A stretch of DNA of 64,000 bases from assembly GCA_945643635.1 (NCBI GenBank), contig CALZFC010000082.1:1133501-1197500 (forward strand), written 5' to 3'. The notes below the pieces were generated by a model, which did not search any database, had not been told where the DNA came from, and saw nothing but the letters and a program-made list of their open reading frames with translations. The position numbers and the translations under genes were made by a program. The first letter of the stretch is position 1. Each line of letters starts with the position of its first letter. The stretch comes from Allodiplogaster sudhausi (lineage: Eukaryota; Nematoda; Chromadorea; Rhabditida; Diplogasteridae). Positions 25,101-37,839 of this stretch are shown piece after piece.

Positions 25101-25562
25101 AAAAGTCCAAATTAGCTTCCTTATTCGTCTGCCGCCTTCGCCTCTTTTTCAATTTTTCAATTTCCCGCCACTTTGGCTGGTACAAACTAGAACTCCACCA
25201 CCCTGGGGCGCAGTAGAAAGCAGCACACTAGGCTTGACAAGCTATCGGACACTTGACCATCCTTTTTATCGGAGGGAGGAGGAGACACACTGGGCGAGCA
25301 CCCAGAAGCATCTCTCTCTCTCTCTTTCTCTTTCTCTCTCTCTATCTCTCTCTCTCTCTCACTGACTAAGCATCTTCTTTTCTCTTCCTCTCTTTCTCTC
25401 GTTCTCTCTCTCTCTCACTCTTCTTTCTTCATGGCATAGATTCAGACAAACAATCAAGAGATGAGTCATCGCGACCATGCGTAAGACGTAGTTAAGTAGC
25501 TAATATTCTTCTTCTCCCTGTCTTGCACCTTTTCTCTCTCTCTCTATCTCTCTCTCTCTTTC

Positions 25563-25603
<41 letters not shown>

Positions 25604-25765
25604 TTCCCCCGTTCTTTCATACAATTCTTCGACAGCTTCTCTTTCTCTTTCTCATTGCTCCCTTTCATGGCTTTTTCCTTTTCATGTTCCTCGCTTATTC
25701 TCTGCTTTAATCTCTCTTCTTCCAATCTCTCCTCTCTCTCTCTCTCTCTCCCTCTCTCATCCACG
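24780..25765. repeat. (CT)n microsatellite cluster
   Basis: Separate CT runs lie at about 24800-24855, 25060-25100, 25312-25420, 25535-25605 and 25725-25755. They are on the opposite strand sense to the GA cluster that begins at 26285. No gene was recognised between them. Confidence 0.95.
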
Positions 25766-26282
25766 TCCCACAAAAGTATAGCGCCACGCACTAGCCACGT
25801 GTCTATTCCATAGGCCTATCTCTGAGGCTCTAAAGTCTCTCGTTCCGGAGGGGGGGGCACACAGACTGAGAGGCTACTACTCTACACGTTCATCATCATT
25901 AAGGAGAGAGGGGAGTGATATGGGAGTCGGGAGGGGGGATAGGAAGGAAGGGGTATATGGGGACCCAGGGTACAACTGAATTGGTCTCTAATAACCCCCA
26001 CGAAGGGGTCTCTTATACGCCCCCCTCCCCTTGGTGACGCATCCCTTTCATAACCCCCTTCCCCCCCCCACACTCTACCATTCCACGGTCCCCTTCCCCT
26101 CCATTCCAAACGACGCAGTAAAGCGGAGAGGGGGGACTGACTAGCTTTGCTCTATGCGAAGGGGAGTGGAGAAGAGAGAAAGAAAGGGGGAGCCGGGCCG
26201 GGCCGCAGCAGCAGCCGCACCCCGACCGACCGACCAAGGAGAAAAGGGGGGGGGGATGGGATGGGAGAAGTCGAGGGAGGAG

Positions 26283-26284
<2 letters not shown>

Positions 26285-26343
<59 letters not shown>

Positions 26344-26694
26344 AGAGAGAGAGGGACAGGGTGAGAGAGAGATAACAGGAAAGAGAGAGATACAGGGAGA
26401 GAAAGGGAGGCGTCCGGCCGGGCCGACTGCTGCTGCTGCTATCTAGTGCGGAGACGAGAGAGAGAGATGAAATGCGAAAGAGGAGCCGACAGACGAGCAG
26501 ACAGCGAGAGAGCGAGCCAGACGGGCAGAGAAAGAGGATTGAGAGAGTGAGGGAGAAAGAGAGAGTGAGAGAGAGACAGAGAGAGCGAGAGAGAGAGAGT
26601 GAGAGAGACAGAGAGAGCGAGAGAGGGAGAGAGAGTGAGAGAGAGACAGAGAGAGCGAGAGAGAGAGAGAGTGAGAGAGACAGAGAGAGCGAGA

Positions 26695-26740
<46 letters not shown>

Positions 26741-27960
26741 GATGGGAACCAGACCCGGCCCCATCACATACATCGCACACACTCAACGGCGAGTGATCGT
26801 ACAGCGCGAAGAGCCAGAGAAAACAGAGAAGGACGGAGAGAGAGCGAGAGATAAGAGAAGCGAGAGGGAGGGGTGCTAGAGAAAGATGGAGAGAGAACGA
26901 GAGAGTGACAGCTCGAAAGATCTAGAGATGTCAGATGAAGACGGAGAGAGAGCGAGAGATCGGCGTATAAAGAGACGCAGGATAGTTAGAGAAAGGCAGG
27001 GAGATGAGAGAGTGATGAAGAAGGAACTAGAGAGCGAGAATTCGAAAGATCTAGAGAAGTTGGGGTAAGACGGAGAGAGAGCGAGAGATAAGAAAGGCGA
27101 GAGGTAGGGGGGCTAGAGTAAGACGGAGAGAGAGCGAGAGATAAGAAAGGCGAGAGGGAGGGGGGCTAGAGTAAGACGGAGAGAGAGCGAGAGATAAGAA
27201 AGGCGAGAGGGAGGGGGGGGCTAGAGTAAGACGGAGAGAGAGTGAGAGATAAGAAAGGCGAGAGGGAGGAGGGGCTAGAGTAAGACGGAGAGAGACGAGA
27301 GAGTGAAGCTAGAGATGTTAGATGAAGACGGAGGGTGAACGAGGGAGTGAAAATTGCCACGACGCAGGGAAGCTATGCAAAGACGGAGAGAGAGCTAGAG
27401 ATCGACAACAAAAGATACGCTAGAACTTTAGAGGAAGATGAGAGATCATGAAAGAGTGACACATACGTAGATACAGAGAAGTCAGCGAAGGCGAGAGAGT
27501 AGAGACTCAAAAGAAGCAGAGATGGGAGAGGGCTAGAGAGCGACAAACAAAGAGACATCAGACGGTTAGGGACGGGGTGGAGAGAGAAAGATGAAGAGAG
27601 AATAAAGGAGAAAGAGAGAGAGGCGAGGAGGTTAGAGAAGGTAGAAAGTCGGCGAGAAAATAAAACTGGCATGTGATGCAAAGAAGCTAGAGAAAGTGGA
27701 GAGAGCGTGAGAGAGTATTATGGAGAGAAGAGGCGAGAGAAGCACAGAAATTGGAGAGAGATCGAGAGAGTACGCGAGAGGAAGACACGGAAAAGAAAAG
27801 GGGGCAAAAACGGCGGAGAGAGAGCAACGAACCGATCGCGGCCGATTCCGCTGAATAAGATGGGAGAGCGAGTGAGAGAGAGAGAGGGAGGAGAGAGGGT
27901 TAGAAAGAGAGAGAGACTTAGAGAAAGAGAGACGGCCAGAGTGCCAGGTGGCGAGAGCGC
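26285..27960. repeat. GA-rich satellite-like region
   Basis: About 1.7 kb is dominated by gagagag on the plus strand, with longer-period substructure. At 26530-26720 gagagtgagagagacagaga units recur. At 27066-27290 a 53-55 bp unit (taagacggagagagagcgag, then agataagaaaggcgagag) is repeated about five times. Many open frames cross it, but all are biased Arg/Glu or Leu/Ser repeats. Confidence 0.92.
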
Positions 27961-30764
27961 GCACAAAGCCTAGTCACATACATATTCCCTCTGCGTCTCT
28001 CACCCGATTGATTTTTCTCGTCGCCTCCCCGTGTACCGAGGCCAAGAAAAGGAAAAGACTTTGCCCCTCTTTCTAGCGAATTCTAAATTGGCAGAAAGTT
28101 ATTTCGTTAAAGTAATTTTAAAAAGCAGGAAATATTTGAGAAAAATTTACATTGTAATTAGCAGTAATTAATTATTAGCCGCTGAAGCTGTCAATGTTTG
28201 TTAGAGCTCTTTTTCAGAGAGGATAATTAGGTGTCTGACTGAATCTTGCAAGAGCTGCTGGGCATGGATATTGGAGGAAAACATCACTTGAACTCTGCGT
28301 GGTCCATTAGTGGCCTTAGTGGTGGAGTGTACTTTTAGTGGCATTTCTGAGAGAGAGACTTTCCTCTGTGCCATCAGAGAGTCTCTCACGCCTTTCTCCT
28401 TCCCTTCTGGCCTGTTCTGTCTTCTGCTCCGACCATCTTTCCATCCGTTGCGGTCTGCAGCGCGGGAAGTTCAAATTGTTGATTATGAAGAGGTCCACCG
28501 GCTAGAAGACATCTCTTGCTAACATTACTGGATTATTGTCCAGTGAGTAATTCATGTATATACATATATACATACATACATAAACGTATCCACAGGTCGT
28601 GCATCTACTGTAAAGACACTACATATATACATGATGATAAGCTGAGAATGCACATGTAATATTTGCATGGTCTGCGTTGCTTTACCCTCTGCTTTCTTCA
28701 TGAAAAGAATGAAAATTACTTAAACGGTATTATTCATTATCAACATTGTATTGCATGAATGAATATATTAAGTCGGTTTTCTGCCATTTTTCAACTTTCT
28801 ATCTCATCTATCTCACAATATCCTCTCTTGTGGAGTGTCTTTTTTCGTCTGCCCCCCCCTGTGCGGTTGATTTTTTCTCTCTGTCTCTTTCCGCTTCTCC
28901 TCTCTGTATCTTTGTTATTCTAAATGAAAATTTGAAAAGGTTTATATTTTCTTTTTCACTTTTTCAGGGTTATAAGTTCAGGAGATTAATGCCCTGCTTT
29001 ATATAGCATTCCAAAACATCACTCTGCCGTGTTCTTAATCCTGCGAAACATAAGAAACCCCATGTGTATAGACAGAAGTGAATATGTTATGGACTACATG
29101 CATGGTTATAACTATTTGTCCGGGACATGTCTCCTACAAAATGGAAGATAAACGACGCTGTAGGAAAAAAAACGGTTAGAATCTTCGGCTTCGATTCTCA
29201 TCCAAACAAGTATGTGGGTAGATAAAATAGTTTGAGAACGTTTCTACATACATACATACATAGGTTCTCGAAAATATTTCAGAATTTTTTTGTAGCCTTT
29301 CGTAGCTGACTGCCGTACATATTCAAGCCGTTTCAACATGTCGCCTTCATTGTTCCGAGTCCATTCGTCGAGTAAAGTTCCACTGGTAGATCAATTAGCC
29401 TGAAGTCGAATTGCTTCGGCAATTGGCCGACACCAGTTGCTCCTTCTCTTATTGTTAGAGCTCATCATCTAAAATACATAAGTGCAATTGCTGCATAAAT
29501 CCAATTTAATTTAATAAAAAAAAAACCATTTCGCAATGATTTTATAACGAATTTTACACTTAAATTAAGCATGTATACAAAAAGAATATCCGCATAACAA
29601 CTTTTTATCTGCAAACATTGATAAGTTGTTAGTGAATATAATGAGTCAATATTTATCGTGTTGTAATGGGTATACCGCCAGAAATACTCTCGGCGCATGC
29701 GGGTTCACTCCTGCCAGGAGAACAATTGTTTGTACCCAACGGATGAACTACGGATTGTACTACGAATATTGTATCGATATGGGAAAGTCTAAATACGGAT
29801 TTTTGCGCATGAAAGTGAAAGAACGGGACAAACCCGTAGTATATATCCGTTGCAAATAACGGATATTTCTTCTGTTTGTAGCATAGAGCCCGTGGGGCCG
29901 TCCGGCTCAACTTGGCGGACCGTCCGGGCAGAGCCCAAAAAAAGTGGGCCGACCCGCAGGCCCGTTTAGGTCAGATTCGCTCACAATTTGGTCAAGTCAA
30001 CGATTGGTCGCAGGCAATATGAGATGCAACTTAATTTCTTTTCTAAAATTTTTCCTTCTACACATAAAACTTAATGTATGTGGCACATGAAATTCCGTGG
30101 CACGAGCGGATGTCCTTTTGTAAAAAAAAATAACAATCCAACCGACTCGAGTAGGATATTTTCCCTTGCAGCACTCCATGCTTTGAATATCTCCTGCTGC
30201 TCTCGGATGGAATTTCTTCCGTATACGGTATACCAGCACACTCTGCGACAATACACTCCAATGAGAAGCCCTTGATTTGTTGGAAAGAGCAGTGACGATT
30301 CTATCTCATGAACCCATTTTTTTTTAATCTCTGAAAACAAATACATCAACTATGGGAACTTTAATTTATCGATCTGATTACTTATTCTAATAGAAAGCAT
30401 GTTTAGTGCTACATGTAATCACACTCAACCTTAAAAATACATACATACATATATCATGAATTTTAACGAAAATTGTTGAAACAGCTCATCGGACAACAGT
30501 TTTACCCGAATTTTGAAATCGAGCCCAAATTTTTAGTGCACATGAAGGGTCCTGCAGGCCTTGGGAAAGACGGAACGGGCCAGAACATTTAATATTTACA
30601 TAGATAATATGTACACGAGAAGACGACTAGCTAGCAAAAAGTTGCCAACTTCATTTTCAAAGACAACAAACTACGATTGCTAATTGCGAGCAATGTGTGT
30701 TAGCAACCTCTTTTTTGGGGCCCTATTGGTACCCATTGGGGGACACCATTTCAGACCCATTCAC
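27961..30764. other. Intergenic sequence without supported genes
   Basis: Contains short catacata / acatatat runs (about 28560, 29247 and 30440) and AT-rich spacer. No exon with coherent splice borders was found on either strand. It ends at the stop codon of the first C6-domain gene. Confidence 0.4.
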
Positions 30765-31818
30765 TCAAGGAATGGCCGAGCAGACGGCCTTCGTTATGGC
30801 GATGGTCTGGTCGCGCGCGAGCCGCCAGCCAGAGCCGTCAGCCGCGCACGTGAGCACCTCGGTAGGGCCGGGCACAACGCCGTTGGCGCCGCTGTTCAGC
30901 TGCGCAAATAATACCCATTTGAATTTGCCGCGCATTTTCTCACGGCGACGATGTCGTTATGGAATTTAGAATATGCCACTCACTGTTTGCCATTTATGAC
31001 GATAGGAAAAAGTTCTCAAATTACAGTTTTGACAATTTTTGCTATCGGTTATAATGACAAATAGTGGAACTTTAGTAATTCCAGGGCAACATTTACTGGA
31101 AAAAACCCAAATTGCATTTAGTTAATATCCGTCTTATACGTATGTGCGTGTTTGCAGATATTGACGATTTTGTTCTCGAGATAAATATATATTTGTGAGG
31201 TTATGTTTTAAAGGAATACAGAAGAAAATGCATGAAATCTTTGAAAAAAACCAATTTTTTTTTGTTGAAAAATCTGTTCATCTATTCAGAATAAATTTTT
31301 AAATTTACATAATACTAAATCTCGACCAAACCTCGATGGTCGCCTGCGTGCCGGTGCAAGTGAGGGTTAGGGTGCCGCAACCGTCGGCGCCCGTGCCGAG
31401 AACGGCGCTGTCGAAGGCCTTCTCACCTGGCCCGGTGCCGGGTGCCAGATTCACCTGGGCCTCGGTGCACGAGGCGCAGGCTATGCGTGGGAAATTAACT
31501 TGGTTTGCCACAAGTTATATAAGAACGTAAATTGCACAATCATGAAGAAGTCTTTTTGTCTATAATTTTTAAATATTAAAGAAAAAAATGGCGAGAGGAT
31601 ATTTAGCTTTCAATTTTTTTTATACTTTTTTTAAGCAAATGCATACATTTATGAGTATGGATCCCTCTCTCTGATATATGTACATATGAATGTACATATT
31701 TCTACATACTGTTAGGGGCGGGCGTTGTGACTGGTCGAACGGCGCCACACGCATACGCAGACGGCAGAATCGACGCAGCGATGCATATCGAAAACACGGC
31801 AAGTCTAGGGTGCGACAT
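30765..31818 (-). CDS. Secreted C6-domain protein (intact copy 1)
   Basis: Three exons: 31710-31818 (109 nt), 31332-31480 (149 nt) and 30765-30899 (135 nt), with phases 1 and 0. Exon 1 is a signal peptide ending YACGAVRP plus a short Thr/Pro linker. Exon 2 has CASC, then QVNLAPGTGPGEKAFDS, DGCGTLTLTC and TGTQATIE. Exon 3 has NSGANGVVPGP, EVLTCAADGSGWRL and TKAVCSAIP plus TGA. The six cysteines, CxxC start, GC-x5-TC core and C-terminal TC ... W ... VC pattern match the nematode C6 domain family (Pfam C6), whose function is unknown. Predicted about 130 residues, extracellular. Exon lengths and splice phases are shared by all paralogues here. Upstream (31,820-32,790) is the repeated cassette spacer. 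Confidence 0.85.
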
Positions 31819-32099
31819 GGCGAAGCTGAAATCTCCATTTGCACACATTTCTCATTTATGCATTGCCTTGGGAACTTTATACTAATCGTATAAGAGAAAC
31901 AGTGTAAGAGGTTAGAACATACAATGCGGGAGTCCTTGATGGATAATAGGAGCAATTTAACAAAAAAAAATCTTATAACTATTATTGCAAATGTTTTCAC
32001 TTTGATCTTAAAAAGAACCGTAACCTTAAGAAAAGAAAATGTAAGATAAAAACAACCACATACAGTACAGTACGATAAATTTTAAGCTCCATAGACAAC

Positions 32100-32337
32100 C
32101 TCATTAACTTAATTTACGGAAAAAAGTGCAGCCAGTTGAGGTGGCAACGAGAAGTGTGCAATACGCACAAATGGAACACGATCTGAACAGGCGCAGCTTG
32201 AGCATGCCGCTTCCCTAAGGGCGAGTGGAGAGTGTAAATGGCCGGGATCTTTCACTTTGCCTTTGTCCTTTTTATGCGAATTTAGCTGGCCATTCTATAG
32301 ACATCTCCATCACTTTTCCTTTCTCTCTCTCTCTCTA

Positions 32338-32383
<46 letters not shown>

Positions 32384-32800
32384 TCTCGTTATCAATCTCT
32401 CTATCTCATAATCAGCCTGTCTTTCTCATTTCTATTCCTCTCGGCTATCTCTTTTCGTTAGTTCACTATTTCTCTTTCTTCCTGCTGCTCGTCATATCTC
32501 TCTCTCTCTCTGTCTCTCTGTTTATCTCTCTCTCTCTCACTCTCTCGCCATCACTCCCACTCACTTTTTTTTTTCGTATTTTACACAGTCTATTGTCTCC
32601 ACGCGCGTTTTTACCGAATCCTCAATCGGCTGCTCCCTTTTTCGCCTTGTCATTTCTCTTTTTTTTATGTTTCTTGCCTCATCCCGCGACGCTTGCTGCG
32701 CGTGCTATTGAGTCAGCCGCGCTAATAATCCTGTTTGACCAAAGGTTAATGACGCTTTATTTTCGACCTGAGTGAAAAGTCAATGAAATGTTTTAATGAT
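32100..32800. repeat. C6 cassette spacer, copy 1
   Basis: The order is: a conserved block (gaggtggcaacgagaa ... gagtggagagtgtaaatggc), a C/T tract at about 32315-32540, a block with ccacgcgcgtttttaccgaa, and finally gtttgaccaaaggttaatga. The same order recurs near 34.3, 38.3, 39.0, 42.3, 44.3, 59.9, 60.6 and 63.5 kb and, inverted, near 46.7-47.0 and 57.0-58.5 kb. Confidence 0.82.
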
Positions 32801-33147
32801 GTTTAATAGCGGGTGACCTTTACATAAAAAAAAGCTCAAACCAAATTTCAAAACTTCAAACAAAACTACAACTGCTGCAAAATATATATAACAAATGAAA
32901 CAATATCCGTTAACTTGGTGGACAGAGTTTGCAGATGCTCTCTCTATCCGTATTCAAAATCCATGAAAGATATATAAGAAGACTACTTGCTTACTAAATA
33001 TCAGTTTCTATCAACTAAAAGCAAACAACTGTATAACTAAAACCTACGATAGCTAATTAGTTGTAAGTAATGCGATTAGGTGCTACGTTTTTGAGACACT
33101 TGGGGACATTTCATAGTCCCGTGGCTACCAGCATTGACTCGCTTCTC

Positions 33148-34201
33148 TTAAGGGATGGCCATGCAGACAGCCCTCGTGATGGTGATGGTCTGATCGCGGC
33201 CGAGTAGCCAGCCCGAGCCGTCGGGCTTGCACACCAGCGTCTCCGGCGACGGCAGCACGCCGTTCGCGCCGTTGTTGTACTGTACATATTTATTTTTTAC
33301 TATTTAAATACAGTATGACCAAAAGTTTAAAATAAAACTTTTTTTTGAATTTCGCGCCATTCCACGAATAAGAATGTGGAGTGCTCACATTCAAATGAAT
33401 TAAAACAAAAAATTTTTTTACAGTTGTCGCATACATACTATGTGAAAAGACATGTATTGATAAAATTTTGTGTCCAAACGATAGAGACATATTCTGTGAG
33501 AGTCTGTAATTGAAAGGAATTAAGAAGAAAATAAAAGAAATCCTTAAAAAATAGTTGAAGAAGAAGAAAAAGAGTTTAATCTCGGGCTTCTACGTTTTCA
33601 CTTTGATCTACCTCACTTTTGATCTACCTCACTTTTGATCTACCTCACTTTTGATCTATCTCACTTTTGATCTACTTCACTTTTGATCTACCAAACCTCG
33701 ATCATCGCTGCTGTGCCGGTACACGTGAGCGTGAGGGTTGCGCAGCCGGCAGCGTTCGTTCCAGCGACGGCGCTATCGAACGCCTTCTCGCCTGCGCCCG
33801 TACCGGGCGCCAGATTCACTTGCGCTGGCGTGCACGCGGCGCAGGCTAAAGAGTGAGATGTAAAAAAAAACAAAAAAAAACAAATTGTTTTGCCACAAGT
33901 TATATAGGAACCGATATTGGAATATCATGAGGTCTTTTTTTCTCTAGAATTTTTCTAACACACAATATCTCTCTTAATATTAGAGACAAAGATAGCTAGA
34001 GCAATATTCAGTTTTCAATTTTTTTAACTTTTTTTTAAAGCATATATGAGTATGGGTCCCTCTCTTTGATATATGTGCATATTTCAACATACTGTTAGGG
34101 GCTGGCGTTGTGACCGGTCGAACGGCGCCACACGCGAATGCAGACGGCAGAAGAGAGGCAGCGATGCACATCGCAAAAACGGCCATTCTAGGGTGCGACA
34201 T
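33148..34201 (-). CDS. Secreted C6-domain protein (intact copy 2)
   Basis: Exons 34093-34201 (109 nt), 33697-33845 (149 nt) and 33148-33279 (132 nt) splice cleanly. The signal peptide is [20 protein letters not shown] followed by AFACGAVRPVTTPAPN. The domain shows CAACTPAQVNLAPGTG, AAGCATLTLTC and TGTAAMIE, then NNGANGVLPSPETLVC, KPDGSGWLL and TRAVCMAIP plus TAA, so all six cysteines are present. The predicted protein is about 129 residues and extracellular. It is closely related to the 30,765-31,818 gene in the same orientation, so tandem duplication is clear. A 16-bp minisatellite occupies the intron end next to exon 2. Alternative identity is unlikely; function unknown. Confidence 0.86.
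33597..33691. repeat. 16-bp minisatellite in C6 intron
   Basis: About six copies of acttttgatctacctc end a few bases from the minus-strand donor at 33696. The repeat is absent from the sister introns. Confidence 0.9.
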
Positions 34202-34319
34202 ATCAGACGAAGCTGAAATCTCCGCTTACTTATATGCATTTATAGGATGCGAGGAAAGTAGTAAAAACTTGTTTGCATATACATAATTCAATGACTATTC
34301 ATACTTTTTAACTTAACAC

Positions 34320-34553
34320 TTACTACTTACAGTTAAAGAGTACAAATGCTGGTGGCAAGGAGAAATGGTTCAATATGGACAAATGGAACACGATTGGAGC
34401 AGTCGTAGAGCTTGCCGCTTCCTTGTGAGAGAGTGGAGAGTGTAAATGGCTAGGATGTGTTCAGGTTGCCGTTTGCCCCCTTATAAAGGAACTTGACAGG
34501 CGAACAGTCATACGCGAATCATACTCAAGCATCTCCTTTTCGCACTCTTCCTA

Positions 34554-34612
<59 letters not shown>

Positions 34613-34885
34613 TTCTTCATCTCTCCATCTCTCTTTCCCATTTTCTCATTCTCCTTTCTATTGGCGTCTCTTTCTCTTTCTCATAATCAGTCTATCCCTT
34701 TTCTTTATCGCTTTCTCTCTTTCTCTCTCTCTATGTCTTTTATTTTACACTTTCTCATGTCTCCGCGCGTTCACACCAAATCATCGGATGCTCCGTCCTT
34801 AACCTTGCCCTTTCTCTTCTTCATACTTTTTCCTCTTCCCTGGGCTTATTAATTCAGTTTGACCAAATGTCTACTGGCGTCTTGG
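34320..34885. repeat. C6 cassette spacer, copy 2
   Basis: Has the conserved block (ggtggcaaggagaaatggtt, then gagagtggagagtgtaaatg), a C/T tract at about 34555-34740 and the closing cagtttgaccaaatg. Same order as copy 1. Confidence 0.82.
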
Positions 34886-34967
34886 CCAATAATGGCTCTA
34901 TTCATATTCGTTCATTTCTTCAAAATTCAATTTCTTTATTTAACTAAGCAAAGAAAACAAAAATTTT

Positions 34968-35040
34968 CGACCATGGCAGGATTCGAACCTGCAATCTTCT
35001 GCTCCGTAGGCAGACGCGTTATCCATTGCGCCACACGGCC
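34968..35040 (-). tRNA. tRNA-Arg (anticodon ACG)
   Basis: The minus strand folds as a 73-nt tRNA. The acceptor arm ggccgtg pairs with catggtc, with two G-T wobbles, plus discriminator G. The D arm includes gcgcaatggataacgc. The anticodon stem tctgc/gcaga encloses loop ctacgga with anticodon ACG. The T arm is gcaggttcgaatcctgc. A ttttt Pol III terminator follows within about ten bases. No intron. Confidence 0.93.
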
Positions 35041-35530
35041 ACGTTACCTCGGCTCAAGATATTTCCTTATTGCAGCGTTGCTCGCGACAACCTTTTCACC
35101 CTTTTTCCCACTTAAAATTCTGACCATAAGTGCTAGAAATTATCTTTCAAATAAGTGATGACTTTGGCCAATAAAATTATGATCGTATACGGCAAGAGCT
35201 CTAATATATTCCATTAGCATCGCATGCTCCGAAGACGAAAATACTTTCATTTTCTATTTCGTTTTATTGTCGGGAAACTGAAAGAAGACACATGTTGCCG
35301 GGTACAAGAAACATTGCATTGTATTTCAAAATAATTATAACGAAGCAAAAATGCACATTTACCCTCAATCTTGATATTTCTAGATTTCAAACTTTCTACC
35401 AACTCATTTCGACGAATATTCAGCATAATTCAACAAATCTATCAACATCAGCTCGACGTCAGATTTTCTTAGCAGCTTTTTTCTGCTAATATATAGAAAG
35501 AAAAAAGTCACGTGTTGAAAGAACATATCA

Positions 35531-36723
35531 AGCATTTGAAGGGAAACGTACAAGAAAACGAAAGCAGAGAACTGCACTATCGTATTTTAACAGGAATACT
35601 GGAAATCTGAGAGCGCGTTGGAAGAGACAATCTTCTGTGGTTAGTTTGTGGGGCTCGCCTCCTTGCTTGTCTTGCATGAGAAGAAGCCGCCAAAAGCTGC
35701 AGGAATTCGTTGTCGGCTCATGACGAACGCACACTTTGAGGTCGTCGAACAGGTTGACACAGCCTTACAATTATAGTTACCTAATTGCTTTCTCATGAAA
35801 AATAAATAAAAAATTTCAAATCGATATTGAGCTAATAGAATAAGATATATTTATTTTTATTTATATATTTTATATTTAATGAGCGAATACAATAAGATAT
35901 ATTTTATTTTTATTTATATATTTTATTTTTAATGAGCGGATAGAATAAGATATATAGATATATTTTATTTTTATTTATATATTTTATTTTTATTAAGATA
36001 TATTTTAATTTTATTTATATATATTATTTTTATTGAGCGAATAGAATAAGATATCTTTTATTTTTATCTATATATTTTTTTTGAGCGAATAGAATAAGAT
36101 ATATTATATTTTTATTTATATATTTTATATTTAATGTGCGAATACAATAAGATATATTTTATTTTTAGCTAGCAACCTTGCGTATTGATGATTCAGTAAT
36201 GATCGCCTGAAGAGCGTTGGACATCTTATTCTGGTGCAGGATGGCGTACATGGAATGCGACCGGAGTCGCTCGCAGAAGGGCCACTCTTGATTGCTATGC
36301 AATGTTTCTTTCACACATGAAGCTGACACTGTTTTTAGGATTAGGATAGTTTCGTTTTACCGACCTTTTTTTCTGATACACGTCTCGAATTTCAATCATC
36401 AATACAATACCACATTCGTTCACTCGACTTACAGATCTCAAGAGTGAACCCAAAATTCACCGAAAATATCGCGTTTGCACAGTATTGTTGTCAGTTTACA
36501 AACGAGGAAAAGTTGGTTATTAATTTATATTAACGAGAATAACCTCGAAGACCAACGAACGAGGTGTCCTGGAGAAGAATTTGACCGTATTCTCGATGTC
36601 GAAGACAATGTTGTCGTGCTTGATAAGCACATTCCGCACTGATGTATTTCTTCCTCTTGCTATCACCTTCCCGTGGTATGCGGGAATCGTGTTGTGCTCT
36701 GTGTAGGAGAGCAGCCATGAACC
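35531..36723 (-). CDS. Partial gene of unknown function (three candidate exons)
   Basis: Three minus-strand segments read like coding exons. 36,536-36,723 follows a ttccag acceptor and reads GSWLLSYTEHNTIPAYHGKV, then HDNIVFDIENTVKFF. About 36,170-36,300 reads EWPFCERLRSHSMYAILHQN and SNALQAIITESSIRK, ending at a gttgct donor. About 35,531-35,760 reads VNLFDDLKVCVRHEPTTNSC, then SFWRLLLMQ, ending FPSNA plus TGA. Phases between them do not close as I read them, so exons may be missing or the locus may be degenerate. No domain recognised. The intron between the last two is filled with an AT-rich tandem repeat. The 5' end was not found. Confidence 0.4.
35833..36165. repeat. AT-rich tandem repeat, unit about 50 bp
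   Basis: Roughly seven degenerate copies of gagcgaatagaataagatat followed by T/A-rich sequence (ttttatttttatttatat). It lies within the candidate intron of the 35.5-36.7 kb gene. Confidence 0.88.
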
Positions 36724-37839
36724 TGGAATTGAAAAGTCCCTAAAATAGATGATTCCTTACAATTAGAGAGTGAAACTTTGAAACGACACCAGCTTGAAAC
36801 TAGAAGGAATCCTTGCTTCCCTCTTTTCCGGGAGTCAGAAGAAATCTTTTCCCCGCGCAATAAAACTGCTGTTTTTCGACAGAATCAATGTAATATGAAG
36901 GGCGACATTTGGAAGAGCGAAGTGGTTATCAGCAGGGAAGTCGCAGCTCATAGCTTATTAAATCCGCCTACTAATTGTTCGAAGTGACTTTACAAAGTGA
37001 ATAAGGTAAGATGAACATTTGACACTTCATCACTGACGACGAGGCTAAAAGCTGGCCTCGTTGCCGAAGCAAAACATTTCTGGAATTAACCACTAAGCAA
37101 TGAGACATTGTCCACAGGAATGTGTAGTCTTCCTGTACCCGAATGTGGAAATTGCAAACCAGATTCCTTACAATTAATCTGAAGCTAGGGCTCTAAGCAT
37201 AAATTTTTTTGTGTCTGACTTAGGTCAGTGAAAGGAGCGTTCGACCCCTTAAAAGTGATAAAAACTCCTACCGTCCGACGCCTTAAAAGTGCTAAAAACT
37301 CTATCTTAAATTAGCGCCTCCTTGCCCGACACAAGGATGAGACAACACGTAGTTTAGAGAGGCGCGACTACAATTGTCTGGAAAATTCTAATTGTTTTTA
37401 TTGTTTAATAACGGGCTATATGTATGTATATACCAACTTATGACATCATTGGCATGAGAATTTAGGCATAAACTTGCGAGAAATGATAGAATTCCTGAAG
37501 AAATGCGTCATAAATTGGGAAAAGCAAGGGAACTAAGAGAAGACGAAATGGATGACTGAAATGAAAGCATCTATGTGTGTACATATGTACATAGGAAAAG
37601 AAAGAATCACTTGTTGATCTGAATCTCTCAGATAACAATAAGTTAAAAATTAATCATTTCGTAAAAGAATTACATGATCAAATCGTGAAGTAATAATACC
37701 AGACAAAGAGAGCGAGATGTGAATGTTTAGTGTTCAATTCTTTTAACCTTTTCATGATGCATGTACATATGTATATAGCATGGAAAAATGTCAAATCTCT
37801 TTTTCTTTCGCTCTCTCTGATATGCGTATTTAAACATAC
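36724..37839. other. Spacer without supported genes
   Basis: Lies between the unidentified gene and the orphan C6 first exon. One frame near 37.02-37.09 kb follows a ttccag acceptor (KCFASATRPAFSLVVSDE), but it has no partner exon that I can identify. Confidence 0.3.
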
